Shown here piece after piece: positions 54,995 to 63,783 of a stretch of DNA of 64,000 nt. Within the stretch, counting starts at the first letter, position 1; each line of letters starts with the position of its first letter. The notes beneath the pieces were generated by a model that saw only the letters and a list, made by a program, of their open reading frames with translations, was not told the DNA's origin and did not search any database. This stretch comes from Laspinema olomoucense D3b (GTDB taxonomy: Bacteria; Cyanobacteriota; Cyanobacteriia; Cyanobacteriales; Laspinemataceae). A program made the translations under genes and the position numbers. Location of the stretch: positions 1 to 64,000 of the forward strand of contig NZ_JAMXFA010000035.1 of the NCBI RefSeq assembly GCF_025370785.1. The letters run 5' to 3'.

Positions 54995-55480
54995 ATGGAA
55001 GTAACCGCAACTGAATCTATCCAAGCACTCGTAGCACCGGCTGTCATGATTTCATCGAGTTCTCTCTTTTTTTTGGGATTAAATGCTCGACACTCCTCCC
55101 TATTGAGCCGAATTCGACTTCTAACCGACGAACGTCGAAAACTCGCCCGAGAAATTAGCCATAGTCAAGAAGTGGAACGGGAAGAAGAAATTCGATTAAT
55201 GAGTGTTAGAAGTCAACTTAGATTTTTACTGCGCCGCGCTAAATATGTTAGAAACTCAGTTTTTTGCAATATTATTGCTGCCACCTTATTTATTTTAAGT
55301 TCCTTGGCGATCGGACTCGATTATTTACTAGAAAATCCGGTAAATCAGCATTTTCCTCTCTCCCTCTTTGTACTCGGAATGTTAATGTTTTTAGGAGGAG
55401 TTACCTTTACCGGAGTCGATGAGCTCATTTCCTATTCCGTCATTCTAATGGAAATGAAAGATGAGCAAGACTCGAAATAG
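54995..55480 (+). CDS. DUF2721 integral membrane protein
   Basis: A 161-residue protein of the DUF2721 family. Three hydrophobic segments are seen: the N-terminal PAVMISSSSLFFLGLN (about residues 15-30), AATLFILSSLAIGLDYL (about 95-111) and SLFVLGMLMFLGGVTFTG (about 122-139). Between the first two runs a charged coiled-coil-like region (LLTDERRKLAREISHSQEVEREEEIRL). The function is unknown. It ends just before a heptamer repeat array. Confidence 0.85.
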   Translation: MEVTATESIQALVAPAVMISSSSLFFLGLNARHSSLLSRIRLLTDERRKLAREISHSQEVEREEEIRLMSVRSQLRFLLRRAKYVRNSVFCNIIAATLFILSSLAIGLDYLLENPVNQHFPLSLFVLGMLMFLGGVTFTGVDELISYSVILMEMKDEQDSK

Positions 55481-55512
55481 TTGCTTGTCATTGGTCCTTG
55501 CCAATTGATTTA

Positions 55513-55547
55513 TGACCAATGACCAATGACCAATGACCAATGACCAA
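55513..55547. repeat. Heptamer array (TGACCAA)x5
   Basis: Five perfect copies of TGACCAA, followed by the near-copy TGATAAA, separate the convergent DUF2721 and response-regulator genes. It is the complement of the array at 48351-48406, so one STRR family is used at both places. Confidence 0.85.
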
Positions 55548-55554
55548 TGATAAA

Positions 55555-55926
55555 TCACCCCAAAGAACGCAGTAAATTTTTCACCGTTTCAATCAATTCC
55601 GATGGATGAAAAGGCTTAGTGAGATAGGCATCTGCGCCTTGCTTAATCCCCCAATAGCGGTCAAACTGTTCCGCCTTACTCGAACACATCAACACCGGAA
55701 TATTTTGACCATTGGGAGTTTTTTTCAACCACCGGCACAAATCATACCCATTCATGCGCGGCATAATAATATCTAATACCACGATATCCGGAGGACTATC
55801 GGCAATTTTTTGTTGAGCCTCGACCCCATCCCGGGCTTCAATGACCTTCATTCCGACATTTTGGAGGATAGATGAAAGCATTTCCCGCGCTGTAGCACTA
55901 TCGTCCACAATCAATACCGTACTCAT
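55555..55926 (-). CDS. Stand-alone response regulator receiver (CheY/PilG-type)
   Basis: A single receiver domain of 123 residues. The acidic pocket is VDDSA (D9-D10 region), the phospho-acceptor aspartate is in VVLDIIMPRMNG near residue 53, the switch serine in LMCSSK and the conserved lysine in AYLTKPFHP. PilG/TaxP and CheY-like receivers of this type act in type IV pilus and phototaxis control in cyanobacteria; a motility role would fit the hps locus in this window but is an inference. Confidence 0.9.
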   Translation of the reverse strand: MSTVLIVDDSATAREMLSSILQNVGMKVIEARDGVEAQQKIADSPPDIVVLDIIMPRMNGYDLCRWLKKTPNGQNIPVLMCSSKAEQFDRYWGIKQGADAYLTKPFHPSELIETVKNLLRSLG

Positions 55927-56713
55927 AATGACCTTTCTATCTATATGCTGGGTTGCAAACCTTGACTGAATAGGAACGCGATCTATTTTATCTTACAAGT
56001 TTCCTCAAAGCAGAACTGAGCGAGTGAGCTTTCCCGAACCAAACCCAACCATTTCTACTTTTTCCTTTAGAAGGAATTGCACCGCCGGATTTCCTGTTTC
56101 TGCCGAATTCAAAGCCGGTTGGATTGAACGCGAATGGGTTTAGCAGGTGTGGGAAGAGTTTCCTCTAAATCCCCTTTTTTATCCGGGGAGTAGCCGCTTG
56201 AGTAATTTGCTCTATCCTCAACCCGGAATGGATTGAGGGTAGTGGGATAAACTGGGCATCACGGGTGTAATATCATAACCTCTAAGTGGGGATAATTAAC
56301 CAAGGGATTGGCTGTTTCCTCTATTTTAAAAAAGCTGGGGAGAAATAGCATCCGGCAAAAGGCACAACTTCGTCTATGACAAAAGTGCGAAGGCAAACAA
56401 TGACTTTTGTCATAATTTCCGGAGGCACTCACCCTTTTGCCTGTTGCAATGAGTCAACTCAAGTGCTTACCCTGGTAGAGAAAAAGGGGAACGGCGATAG
56501 GGGGAAGAGGGTGTTACCGGGAGGAAGAGGGGGGAATATTTCTGGCGATCGCGACAATTCCGGGGGTGCGATCGCCTCCCGAAATCCGAGATTTCATCGT
56601 AATATCGGCTAAATGCCAGTTTTCCGCCTACCCCCTTATGAAGTCCTTCGCCTCCAACCGAAGCGACGGGTTGTCGGATCACGGCTGATATCTGCATTTG
56701 TGAAGGGGTCCCA
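55927..56713. other. Long intergenic region upstream of the NarL-type regulator
   Basis: About 790 bp with no convincing gene. A perfect inverted repeat at 56375-56414 is the main structure. A 78-codon frame at 56376-56612 overlaps it but has no coding character. No tRNA or known ncRNA is visible. Confidence 0.4.
56375..56414. promoter_or_regulatory. Perfect 12-bp inverted repeat, possible operator
   Basis: TATGACAAAAGT (56375-56386) and ACTTTTGTCATA (56403-56414) are perfect inverted repeats with a 16-nt spacer, about 300 bp upstream of the NarL/LuxR-type regulator gene at 56714. Two arms with a spacer could bind a dimeric regulator, possibly the downstream protein itself. Confidence 0.4.
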
Positions 56714-57367
56714 ATGATTCGCATTTTATTGGTAGACGATCAGAATCTGATTCGTCGGGGGTTGATGGCATTGCTGGAAGCGGAAACCGATTTGAAGGTG
56801 GTGGGAGAGGCGGAAAATGGACAACTTGCGATCGAACAGGTGAACCATCTCCAACCCGATGTAGTGCTGATGGATATCTATATGCCAGTGATGGATGGGG
56901 TACAGGCAACTCAGGCAATCTGCCAGCAATTTCCCGAGGTGAAAGTCTTGGTGCTCACCACGGTGGATGATGATGAGTCGGTGGCGGAGGCGCTGCGCGG
57001 GGGTGCGCGGGGATACTTACTCAAGGATACACCCTCGGAAGAGTTAGCCCATGCAATTCGCACGGTTCACAAGGGCTATACTCAAATTGGACCCGGTTTA
57101 GTTACCAAAGTGATGGCAAAAGTCCCAACAACGCCTCTTCGCAAACCGAATGTTCCCCTAGGATGGCAAGAATTAACCCCGAGGGAATTGGAAGTGTTGC
57201 GGTTCATTGCTCAAGGTGCGAGTAATCGGGAAATTGCTAAACAATTGTATATTACCGAGGGAACGGTGAAAAATCATGTGACGCATATTTTAAATCGATT
57301 GAGTCTGCGCGATCGCACTCAAGCGGCGATCGTTGCTCATGCGGTATTTTTTGAGGAAAACTCGTAA
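56714..57367 (+). CDS. NarL/LuxR-family response regulator
   Basis: A two-domain response regulator of 217 residues. The receiver has ILLVDDQNLIRRGL, the phospho-acceptor Asp in VLMDIYMPVMDG (about residue 54), the switch Thr in VLTTVDDD and the lysine in GYLLKDTP. The LuxR-type DNA-binding domain (about 150-210) shows LTPRELEVLRFIAQGASNREIA and EGTVKNHVTHILNRL. No histidine kinase gene is adjacent, so the partner is unknown. It is 75 bp upstream of the M28 peptidase gene on the same strand. Confidence 0.95.
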   Translation: MIRILLVDDQNLIRRGLMALLEAETDLKVVGEAENGQLAIEQVNHLQPDVVLMDIYMPVMDGVQATQAICQQFPEVKVLVLTTVDDDESVAEALRGGARGYLLKDTPSEELAHAIRTVHKGYTQIGPGLVTKVMAKVPTTPLRKPNVPLGWQELTPRELEVLRFIAQGASNREIAKQLYITEGTVKNHVTHILNRLSLRDRTQAAIVAHAVFFEENS

Positions 57368-57442
57368 ATTAGAGCAGTTGGCAACAAACCCCAGACTTTT
57401 AATCATGTTACTGCTCATTATCCTTTCACAAACAAACTGATT

Positions 57443-58321
57443 ATGCAGGAGAATCCTCACCCCGAAGAGACAACCGGAGAGTTGAAAGCAAACTTGCAAT
57501 CCCATCTTGTCCAAGTTGCACGCGATCGCGACCCTTACTTTGCCACAGGCGGCTATTTCTATGTCCGAGAATACATCCGCCAACAATTCCAACAGTATGG
57601 CATTGTCGAAACTCACTCCTTTGAAATCCGTGGCAGAACCCATGAGAACTTAGTATTAAATCTTCCGGGAGGCGATCGCACCAGCAAACTCAAACCCCCC
57701 ATCTTAATTGGCGCACATTATGACGCCGTGCCCGGTTCTCCCGGTGCTGACGACAACGCCACCGGCATCGCCGTCTTACTAGAAATAGCCCGCATCTTCG
57801 CCACCGAAACCACCCGCTATCCCCTCCGTCTCATCGCCTTTGACATGGAAGAATACGGCTTATGTGGCAGTACCGCCTACGCCACCGAACTCGCCGCCAA
57901 ACGCGAACCCCTCCGGCTGATGATTTCCCTAGAAATGCTAGGATACTGTAACCCTCAATCCCATTCCCAACAGTATCCCCCAGGATTACAATATATCTAC
58001 CCCAATCAAGGAAATTATATCGCCTTAATCGGCAATATTTACACCCTAATCGACCTCATTAGAATCAGCCGAATTATCAAAAAAACTGGCCTCCCTTGCC
58101 AATGGTTACCCGCCGGTAAAAAAGGCAACATCGTCCCCGATACCCGACGCAGTGATCACGCTCCATTCTGGGATTTAGGATATCCAGCCATCATGATTAC
58201 CGATACCGCGAATCTCAGGAATCCCCATTATCACGAACCCAGCGACACTATAGAAACCTTAGACTTAGACTTTTTAACAGGAGTTTGCCAGGGATTAATT
58301 GCCACTATTCGGAAGTTGTAA
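57443..58321 (+). CDS. M28-family zinc peptidase
   Basis: An M28 metallopeptidase of 292 residues. The co-catalytic zinc ligands are in GAHYDAVPGSPGADDNATG (His and bridging Asp), the catalytic Glu and a ligand in AFDMEEYGLCGS, an Asp in RSDHAPFWDLG and the final His in NPHYHEPSD. Members are aminopeptidases or related hydrolases. No clear signal peptide is seen, so it may be cytosolic. The gene follows the response regulator by 75 bp, and the two may be co-transcribed. Confidence 0.9.
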   Translation: MQENPHPEETTGELKANLQSHLVQVARDRDPYFATGGYFYVREYIRQQFQQYGIVETHSFEIRGRTHENLVLNLPGGDRTSKLKPPILIGAHYDAVPGSPGADDNATGIAVLLEIARIFATETTRYPLRLIAFDMEEYGLCGSTAYATELAAKREPLRLMISLEMLGYCNPQSHSQQYPPGLQYIYPNQGNYIALIGNIYTLIDLIRISRIIKKTGLPCQWLPAGKKGNIVPDTRRSDHAPFWDLGYPAIMITDTANLRNPHYHEPSDTIETLDLDFLTGVCQGLIATIRKL

Positions 58322-58419
58322 CCCATTCCATCTGTAGTGAAATTAGATGAATTAGGTTAAATTCAGATTTAGGCTAATCCAATCTTTGAAAATTATGTTA
58401 TCATGGCCGTTAATAGAGA

Positions 58420-58478
58420 AAGCCCGCACCCTAAAGGGTGGGGCTACAGGAACGAAGCCCGCCTGCGCGGGCTAAGAG
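58420..58478. repeat. Dispersed intergenic repeat (copy 3, inverted)
   Basis: AAGCCCGCACCC, AGGGTGGGGCTAC and GAAGCCCGCCTGCGCGGGCT are the reverse complement of the repeat core at 5724-5813 and 46120-46214. It contains two nested hairpins (CACCCT/AGGGTG and AGCCCGC/GCGGGCT) and lies upstream of the Uma2 gene. Confidence 0.65.
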
Positions 58479-58537
58479 GAGAGAAAGTGTTTTATAAACC
58501 GGATAAAGTAGGACCATTTAATCCCTAGGAAGTTCTT

Positions 58538-59074
58538 ATGGTAATGACTACCGAGACTGAACAGTTCACCCTAGAAGACTTCATGAAAAATCCACCGGAA
58601 AACATGGAATGGGTGGATCAGAAACTGGTGGAGAAAACAGGAATGACACTCAGACATAGCGAAATTCAATCGAGACTATCTCGTTACTGGGGAAATTATA
58701 AGACCGAATCTGGACAAGGAGGTGAGGTTTATGTAGAAATGCCTTGCCGCACCCAAAAACAGGGACGCCGACCCGATGTTTCTTACCTGACCCCAGAACT
58801 GCTAGAACGCTATAGAAATGAGCCAACCTTACCCCAGAGTCCGCCGTTAGTTGCTGAGATTGCTTCTCCCACCGATGTAGCCGAGGAGTTGTTTGCAAAA
58901 GCTCAAGAATATTTAGACTCCAATTGTCAAGAAGTCTGGCTAGTTTTCCCCGAGGGACGGCGAATTTTAATCGTGACTGAAAATCAGACTCTTGCCTTTC
59001 AATCGGGTGATACTGTTAGCAGTCAAGTGGTTTTGGAGGGATTTAAGATTACGCTTGATGAATTATTAGGATAG
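58538..59074 (+). CDS. Uma2-family (DUF820) putative endonuclease
   Basis: A 178-residue Uma2/DUF820 protein with a PD-(D/E)XK-like nuclease fold. The core has VYVEMPCRTQKQGRRPDVSYL (the acidic site as RPDVSYL), PPLVAEIASPTD (the E-x-x-SP pair) and YLDSNCQEVWLVFPEGRRILI. The family is hugely expanded in filamentous cyanobacteria and its substrates are unknown. An AGGAAG ribosome-binding site precedes the ATG. It is followed by a bidirectional terminator. Confidence 0.93.
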   Translation: MVMTTETEQFTLEDFMKNPPENMEWVDQKLVEKTGMTLRHSEIQSRLSRYWGNYKTESGQGGEVYVEMPCRTQKQGRRPDVSYLTPELLERYRNEPTLPQSPPLVAEIASPTDVAEELFAKAQEYLDSNCQEVWLVFPEGRRILIVTENQTLAFQSGDTVSSQVVLEGFKITLDELLG

Positions 59075-59183
59075 TCAAGAGTAACAAAGCAGGTTTAAAT
59101 ATCAAAGAATCTCTATTTTATAGAATGAGAAAACTAATTGATAGGGAACTATCATTTAGCAGCCTACATTATTTCATCCTCCT

Positions 59184-59217
59184 AAAAAAAACAGCCTGCA
59201 ACAGCAGGCTGTTTTTA
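59184..59217. terminator. Bidirectional terminator between Uma2 and leuA genes
   Basis: ACAGCCTGC (59191-59199) and GCAGGCTGT (59204-59212) enclose AACA. Seven As precede and Ts follow (TTTTT), so it can stop both the Uma2 (+) and leuA (-) transcripts. Confidence 0.88.
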
Positions 59218-59239
59218 TATCAATTACCTGAAATTCAGG

Positions 59240-60847
59240 TTAAAGTGTTGCGGTTGCGGGTTCGGGAGTTACTTCCTCCTGCTTCTCCAAAAACGCATAC
59301 AAGCGATTCAGGGCATTGACATAAGCGTGAGCGGAGGCGACAATAATATCAGTATTTGCGGAATGACCGGAGAAAATCCGATCGCCATGACGTAAGCGAA
59401 TCGTCACCTCTCCCAAGGCATCAATTCCGGCAGTTACCGATTGTACCGAAAACTCAATCAACTGATTTGGTACATTCACCACGCGATTAATCGCCTTATA
59501 CACTGCATCCACAGGACCAGTCCCGATCGCCGCGTCGGTGAGTTCTTCTCCCGTGGGAGTGCGTAACGTTACCGTTGCTGTCGGACGGGCGTGATCGCCA
59601 CAGGATACCTGCACCAACTCCAAACGGAAAATTTCCGGCGGTTGCTGGATTTCCGCATTGACAATGGATTCGAGATCCCAATCCGTGACTTCTTTCTTCT
59701 TGTCCGCTACAGTCTTAAACTTGAGAAAAGCATTATTTAACTCACTATCCGAGAGGTCAAATCCTAACTCTTTTAACCGCGTGGCAAAAGCATGACGTCC
59801 CGAGAGTTTACCTAGCACAATTTGATTGTCGGTCAACCCAATGGATTGTGCATCCATAATCTCGTAAGTTTGCTTATGCTTAAGCACACCATCTTGGTGA
59901 ATTCCCGACTCGTGGGCGAAAGCATTTGCACCAACGATCGCCTTATTCGGTTGCACAAACATCCCGGTGAGATTCGACACCAACCGCGAGGTTTTGTAGA
60001 TTTGCCGGGTGTCAATATTCGTTAACGATTCTTGACAATCCACCGGACGTCCGAGGAAGGGATTAAAATACTGACGACGGACGTGCAAGGCCATCACTAA
60101 TTCTTCCAGGGCCGCATTTCCCGCCCGTTCGCCTATGCCATTAATCGTACATTCCAGTTGTCGCGCCCCGTTTTTGACCGCTTCTAGGAAGTTGGCAACG
60201 GCCAAACCGAGGTCATTATGACCATGAACGGAGATGATGGCGTTATCAATGTTGGGGACATTTTCTTTGATGCCGCGAATGATGGCACCAAATTCTCCCG
60301 GGGTGGTGTAACCGACGGTATCGGGGATATTAATGGTGGTGGCCCCAGCAGCGATCGCCTTGGTCAAAACCTCATACAGAAATTCCGGGTCCGAACGTCC
60401 CGCATCTTCGGGGGAGAATTCCACATCATCCACAAAAGACTTGGCATAAGCGACCATTTCCTCAGCGATCGCCACGACTTCCGAACGAGTCTTTTTGAGT
60501 TTGTACTCTAAATGAATATCCGACGTAGCGATAAAAGTGTGAATTCGGCTTTTGGCAGCGGGTTTGAGGGCCTTTGCTGCGGCCTCAATGTCCGCCCGAG
60601 TCGCCCGCGCTAACCCGCAAATGGTGGGGCCTCCTTCGACCCCGACCAATTCCGCGATTTTTTGGACCGCTTCAAAGTCTCCGGGACTGGCGTAGGGAAA
60701 TCCTGCTTCGATGACATCCACACCCAGTCGCGCTAACTGCCGCGCTATGGTCAGTTTTTCCTCTCCATTCAGACTGGCCCCTGGCGATTGTTCACCATCG
60801 CGAAGGGTCGTGTCAAAAATAATGATGCGATCGGGTTGAGTTGTCAT
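59240..60847 (-). CDS. leuA: 2-isopropylmalate synthase
   Basis: LeuA condenses acetyl-CoA with 2-ketoisovalerate, the first committed step of leucine synthesis. The 535 residues include [19 protein letters not shown] at the start of the TIM barrel, the metal-binding [21 protein letters not shown] and the [18 protein letters not shown] segment, and a C-terminal regulatory domain (about 400-535) that binds leucine for feedback. A strong AGGAGG ribosome-binding site (60856-60861) precedes the ATG. No leader peptide or T-box is visible in the 127-bp gap to the next gene upstream. Confidence 0.97.
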   Translation of the reverse strand: MTTQPDRIIIFDTTLRDGEQSPGASLNGEEKLTIARQLARLGVDVIEAGFPYASPGDFEAVQKIAELVGVEGGPTICGLARATRADIEAAAKALKPAAKSRIHTFIATSDIHLEYKLKKTRSEVVAIAEEMVAYAKSFVDDVEFSPEDAGRSDPEFLYEVLTKAIAAGATTINIPDTVGYTTPGEFGAIIRGIKENVPNIDNAIISVHGHNDLGLAVANFLEAVKNGARQLECTINGIGERAGNAALEELVMALHVRRQYFNPFLGRPVDCQESLTNIDTRQIYKTSRLVSNLTGMFVQPNKAIVGANAFAHESGIHQDGVLKHKQTYEIMDAQSIGLTDNQIVLGKLSGRHAFATRLKELGFDLSDSELNNAFLKFKTVADKKKEVTDWDLESIVNAEIQQPPEIFRLELVQVSCGDHARPTATVTLRTPTGEELTDAAIGTGPVDAVYKAINRVVNVPNQLIEFSVQSVTAGIDALGEVTIRLRHGDRIFSGHSANTDIIVASAHAYVNALNRLYAFLEKQEEVTPEPATATL

Positions 60848-60974
60848 GGAATGTACCTCCTAGTCCATGTTGAGCTAATGTTTGTCCGTTGACAACGAAA
60901 GCGGGCGGTTAGGGGTGCGTTTGTTGCACTGCCATATTCTGATTATTCTAACCGCCCATCTGGAGTTCTGACTT

Positions 60975-61484
60975 CTAATAATCGATTTTCTCTATGTGGT
61001 CGCGAATATCATTCAAGTCAATATAGCGATCGGTGGCATTTCTCAACTCTCGGGCAATCATTCCTTCGGTGGAAACGACGGTGATATGAGTATTTTTAGA
61101 CCGTAAGAGTTCGATCGCCCGCTCGAAATCCCCATCCCCACTAAATAGCACCACTCGGTCATACTGTTCTACCGTATTAAACATATCGACGACAATTTCG
61201 ATGTCTAAATTAGCTTTTTGAGAATAGCGGCCCGAAGTGTCGTCATAATATTCTTTAAGAATTTTCGTGCGAACAGTATATCCCAAACTAATCAGTGCAT
61301 CTCTAAAACCCCGTTGGTCCTGGGGGTCTTTGAGTCCGGTGTACCAAAAGGCATTAATTAACATAATCCCAGGCTGCTCTTGGGTAAAATATTCTAGCAC
61401 CCTTCTGGGATCGAAAAACCAACCATTCTTTTGTTGAGCGTAGAACATATTGTTCCCGTCTACAAAAATAGACAGACGGTTCAT
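60975..61484 (-). CDS. LabA/DUF88 NYN-domain protein
   Basis: A 169-residue NYN (PIN-like) domain protein of the LabA/DUF88 family. IFVDGNNMFYAQQ carries the first Asp and Asn, KANLDIEIVVDMF the middle acids and VVLFSGDGDFERAIELL the last, so all expected acidic residues are present. LabA affects circadian output in Synechococcus elongatus, and other NYN proteins are RNases. Compare the degenerate NYN part of the fusion at 48870. The ATG at 61484 is chosen; an ATG at 61496 adds four residues. Confidence 0.9.
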   Translation of the reverse strand: MNRLSIFVDGNNMFYAQQKNGWFFDPRRVLEYFTQEQPGIMLINAFWYTGLKDPQDQRGFRDALISLGYTVRTKILKEYYDDTSGRYSQKANLDIEIVVDMFNTVEQYDRVVLFSGDGDFERAIELLRSKNTHITVVSTEGMIARELRNATDRYIDLNDIRDHIEKIDY

Positions 61485-61496
61485 TAAAAAACCCAT

Positions 61497-62447
61497 AGAA
61501 ACTTAGACCTAATATTAGTAGAAAATAATTAACCATGAAATGTGAATCCCTGCGGGTTTATCCAAATAAACCGCTTTGAATGGGGTTACCAAAAGAGCAG
61601 AGCGTTGGTTGGCTAACATCAGCGAACCAGACGAAATCCCCTGAGCCAGCAATTGACTATTCAGGAGGTTTTATCCTGAATGCTGGGGGTTGGTGAGCTT
61701 TGGCACTCCTGTTAATCTTCAGCAGTGATTCCGATATGAGAGTCCCACGCCAATCTAGGTAATACCGTATTTTTTGCGCTACCCATAGAGGGTTAAAACG
61801 GGTCGAACTAAGAAGTTTGAATGCTTAAGACAGTAGTTGTGAATAGGTTAGAGTTTTTTCTATCATAAGTCTGTTTAGGAAATAGCATCATTCTACTGCA
61901 TTGCCCGTTATAAAATCGCGATATGGATATTTTTTGTGATGTGGGATTAAATAAATATATGCTGGGTTGAGTGTGGCCCTATCACCTCCGGTTACTGATT
62001 GAGTGGAGTCCGTATCTCATTAACAACTTGAGGAATTCGGGGAGGCCCAAATCCTTCTTTATCACTTTACCGCTAAAACCGAGTTCCGGATTGACCAATT
62101 TCAAATAGGAGGGGGCGACTGCCTCTCCATAACCCCAGTAGCCGCCTTGTTGCTGCGTCTAGGTACAGAACAGCGGCTGCTTTCTGATCAGGAGTTAGCA
62201 GAAATCCTGACCCCTCCTAGCCACCTCAAAGAACCCTGATTTTAGGAAAACCGATGGGGGTAAGACTCGGGTCGCCACTTAGCCCTGCGGGCCAATTAAA
62301 ATGGAGAATCACCCAGTCCTAGGGCTGTCGCTTCGGGATTCGACCCAGGGGACAAGAAACCGGGTTTCGGGCACTCAAGAAAGTTGCGTGTTCAGGAGAG
62401 ATGAGGACAAAAAACCCCGTTTGTCTTCCCTCGCCGGTACTAACGCC
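61497..62447. other. 950-bp intergenic region with a possible gene remnant
   Basis: No full ORF is present. At 62024-62239 an open, coding-like frame without a usable start suggests a decayed gene (listed separately). A single copy of the AAACCGGGTTTC repeat is near 62345-62360. Nothing else is recognised. Confidence 0.4.
61972..62239 (+). pseudogene. Frameshifted remnant of an unidentified gene
   Basis: A + strand frame reads VWPYHLRLLIEW then SPYLINNL (about 61972-62030). In the neighbouring frame from 62024 it continues as coding-like ILLYHFTAKTEF, FQIGGGDCLSITP and ALLLRLGTEQRLL, ending TGA at 62237-62239. No ATG, GTG or TTG begins the second part. Amphipathic composition suggests decayed coding sequence with a frameshift near 62024-62033. 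I do not recognise the family. Confidence 0.25.
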
Positions 62448-63095
62448 CTAGGCCATTTTACTTTCAATTGCCCACCGTGCTAACTCAGTCCGGTTATGCA
62501 GACCCGTTTTCGCCAGCATATTGGAAACGTGACTTTCAATGGTGCGCTGAGAAACTTTCATCGCCTCAGCAATTTCCCGATTCGCCATCCCCCGGGCGAC
62601 AAACTGAACCACCTTCGTTTCAGTCGGCGTCAGTTCCACATCAAAGGGAACTTGAATTTTTGGCCCATTTGTACCAAGTTTGAGCTGATGCTGAAGCAAT
62701 CGTCCCGCTTGCTTGAGGGACGCTTCCACCTGAGAAACCAGTTCTTCCGGTTCAAAGGGCTTAACCATATAAACATCAGCGCCAGTATTCAAGCCTTTGA
62801 CCCGATCTTGACTTTGACCCTTGGCCGAAAGGAACAGGACCGGAATCCAATTCGTGCGGGGGTCTTTTCTAACCTGTTCCACAAAGGCATAGCCATCCAT
62901 TTCTGGCATCATGACATCGCAGATAATCATGTCTGGCATTTCTTTTTCTAAAATTTCCAGGGCTTCCCGACCATTTTCTGCCGTGGTGACCTCGTAGCCC
63001 CGAAATTCGAGATAGTCTTTAACTAACAGGATTAAGTTAGGGTCATCGTCAATCAGCAGAAGTCTCTTTTGAGCGCCTATACTGGGTTCAGTCAT
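62448..63095 (-). CDS. NarL-type response regulator, Rre1/Ycf29-like
   Basis: A two-domain regulator of 215 residues. The receiver opens RLLLIDDDPNLILLVKDYLEF, has the phospho-acceptor in IICDVMMPEMDGYAFVEQV and the lysine in MVKPFEPEELV. A LuxR-type DNA-binding domain ends it (LTPTETKVVQFVARGMANREIA and SQRTIESHVSNML). The DYLEFRGYEVTTAENGREALEIL pattern resembles Rre1/Ycf29, a cyanobacterial and red-algal plastid regulator linked to redox and stress control through Hik2/Hik34. The assignment is from memory and should be treated as likely. Confidence 0.9.
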   Translation of the reverse strand: MTEPSIGAQKRLLLIDDDPNLILLVKDYLEFRGYEVTTAENGREALEILEKEMPDMIICDVMMPEMDGYAFVEQVRKDPRTNWIPVLFLSAKGQSQDRVKGLNTGADVYMVKPFEPEELVSQVEASLKQAGRLLQHQLKLGTNGPKIQVPFDVELTPTETKVVQFVARGMANREIAEAMKVSQRTIESHVSNMLAKTGLHNRTELARWAIESKMA

Positions 63096-63783
63096 GTGTT
63101 ATTCAGTACCAAATTTTGAATGGATTAAATGTAGATGGTTCGAGCCTTACGCTACAAATTTGATGAAATCCGGTGGAGAATCACCATCGGAGTGCTAGAG
63201 TCATAATTTCTCCGTTGGTGATCGCCTTAGTTTGATTCCCTGCCATCCGGTGATTTTCAGCCCTTAACCGATCGGCTCAAACTAACCCTGTGAGCGCTTT
63301 ACTCCAAGGAGTAATCTGGTTAGTGGGTTTCTACAAAACTAATGTATTAATAAATATTACTCGCCATACAGGTTTAGTTCGCTATCGATTATAACGGATT
63401 GTCCTACGGTTGAAAGGGTTTTCAACCCATGCCTCCCTGGGGTGAGCTTCACCCCGAGAATCAAGGGGAAAAACCGGGATAGAACGAGGCGATCGCCTCT
63501 CCCAAACCCTCGGACCAATTCTACCCTTGAGTCGGGATACTTGTTACCACCCCATCGGGTTTTAATCCCGGGAAGAGGGGACCCCACCCTAACCCTCCCC
63601 TTGCCAAGGGGAGGGGACAGGATATTCCGGTCCCCCCCCCTTAGCAAGGGGGGGTTAGGGGGGGTCCAAATGTTGAGGGAAACACTCCAATATTTAAGAG
63701 AGGAAATAGACGCTTTTAATGCTCGGGGGAGTGGACCCCACCCTAACCCTCCCCTTGCCAAGGGGAGGGGACCGGAGGTGCAG
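63096..63783. other. Repeat-filled intergenic region before the ferredoxin-like gene
   Basis: No gene is visible. Copies of the CCCTAACCCTCCCCTTG palindrome lie at 63578-63618, inverted at 63629-63667 and again at 63733-63776. Long frames on both strands of this segment (around 63357-63815) are by-products of the repeat and contain no family motif. Confidence 0.7.

Noticed and set aside
56376-56612. 78-codon frame upstream of the NarL-type regulator
   Set aside because: The N-terminus overlaps an inverted repeat and the rest has no coding character.
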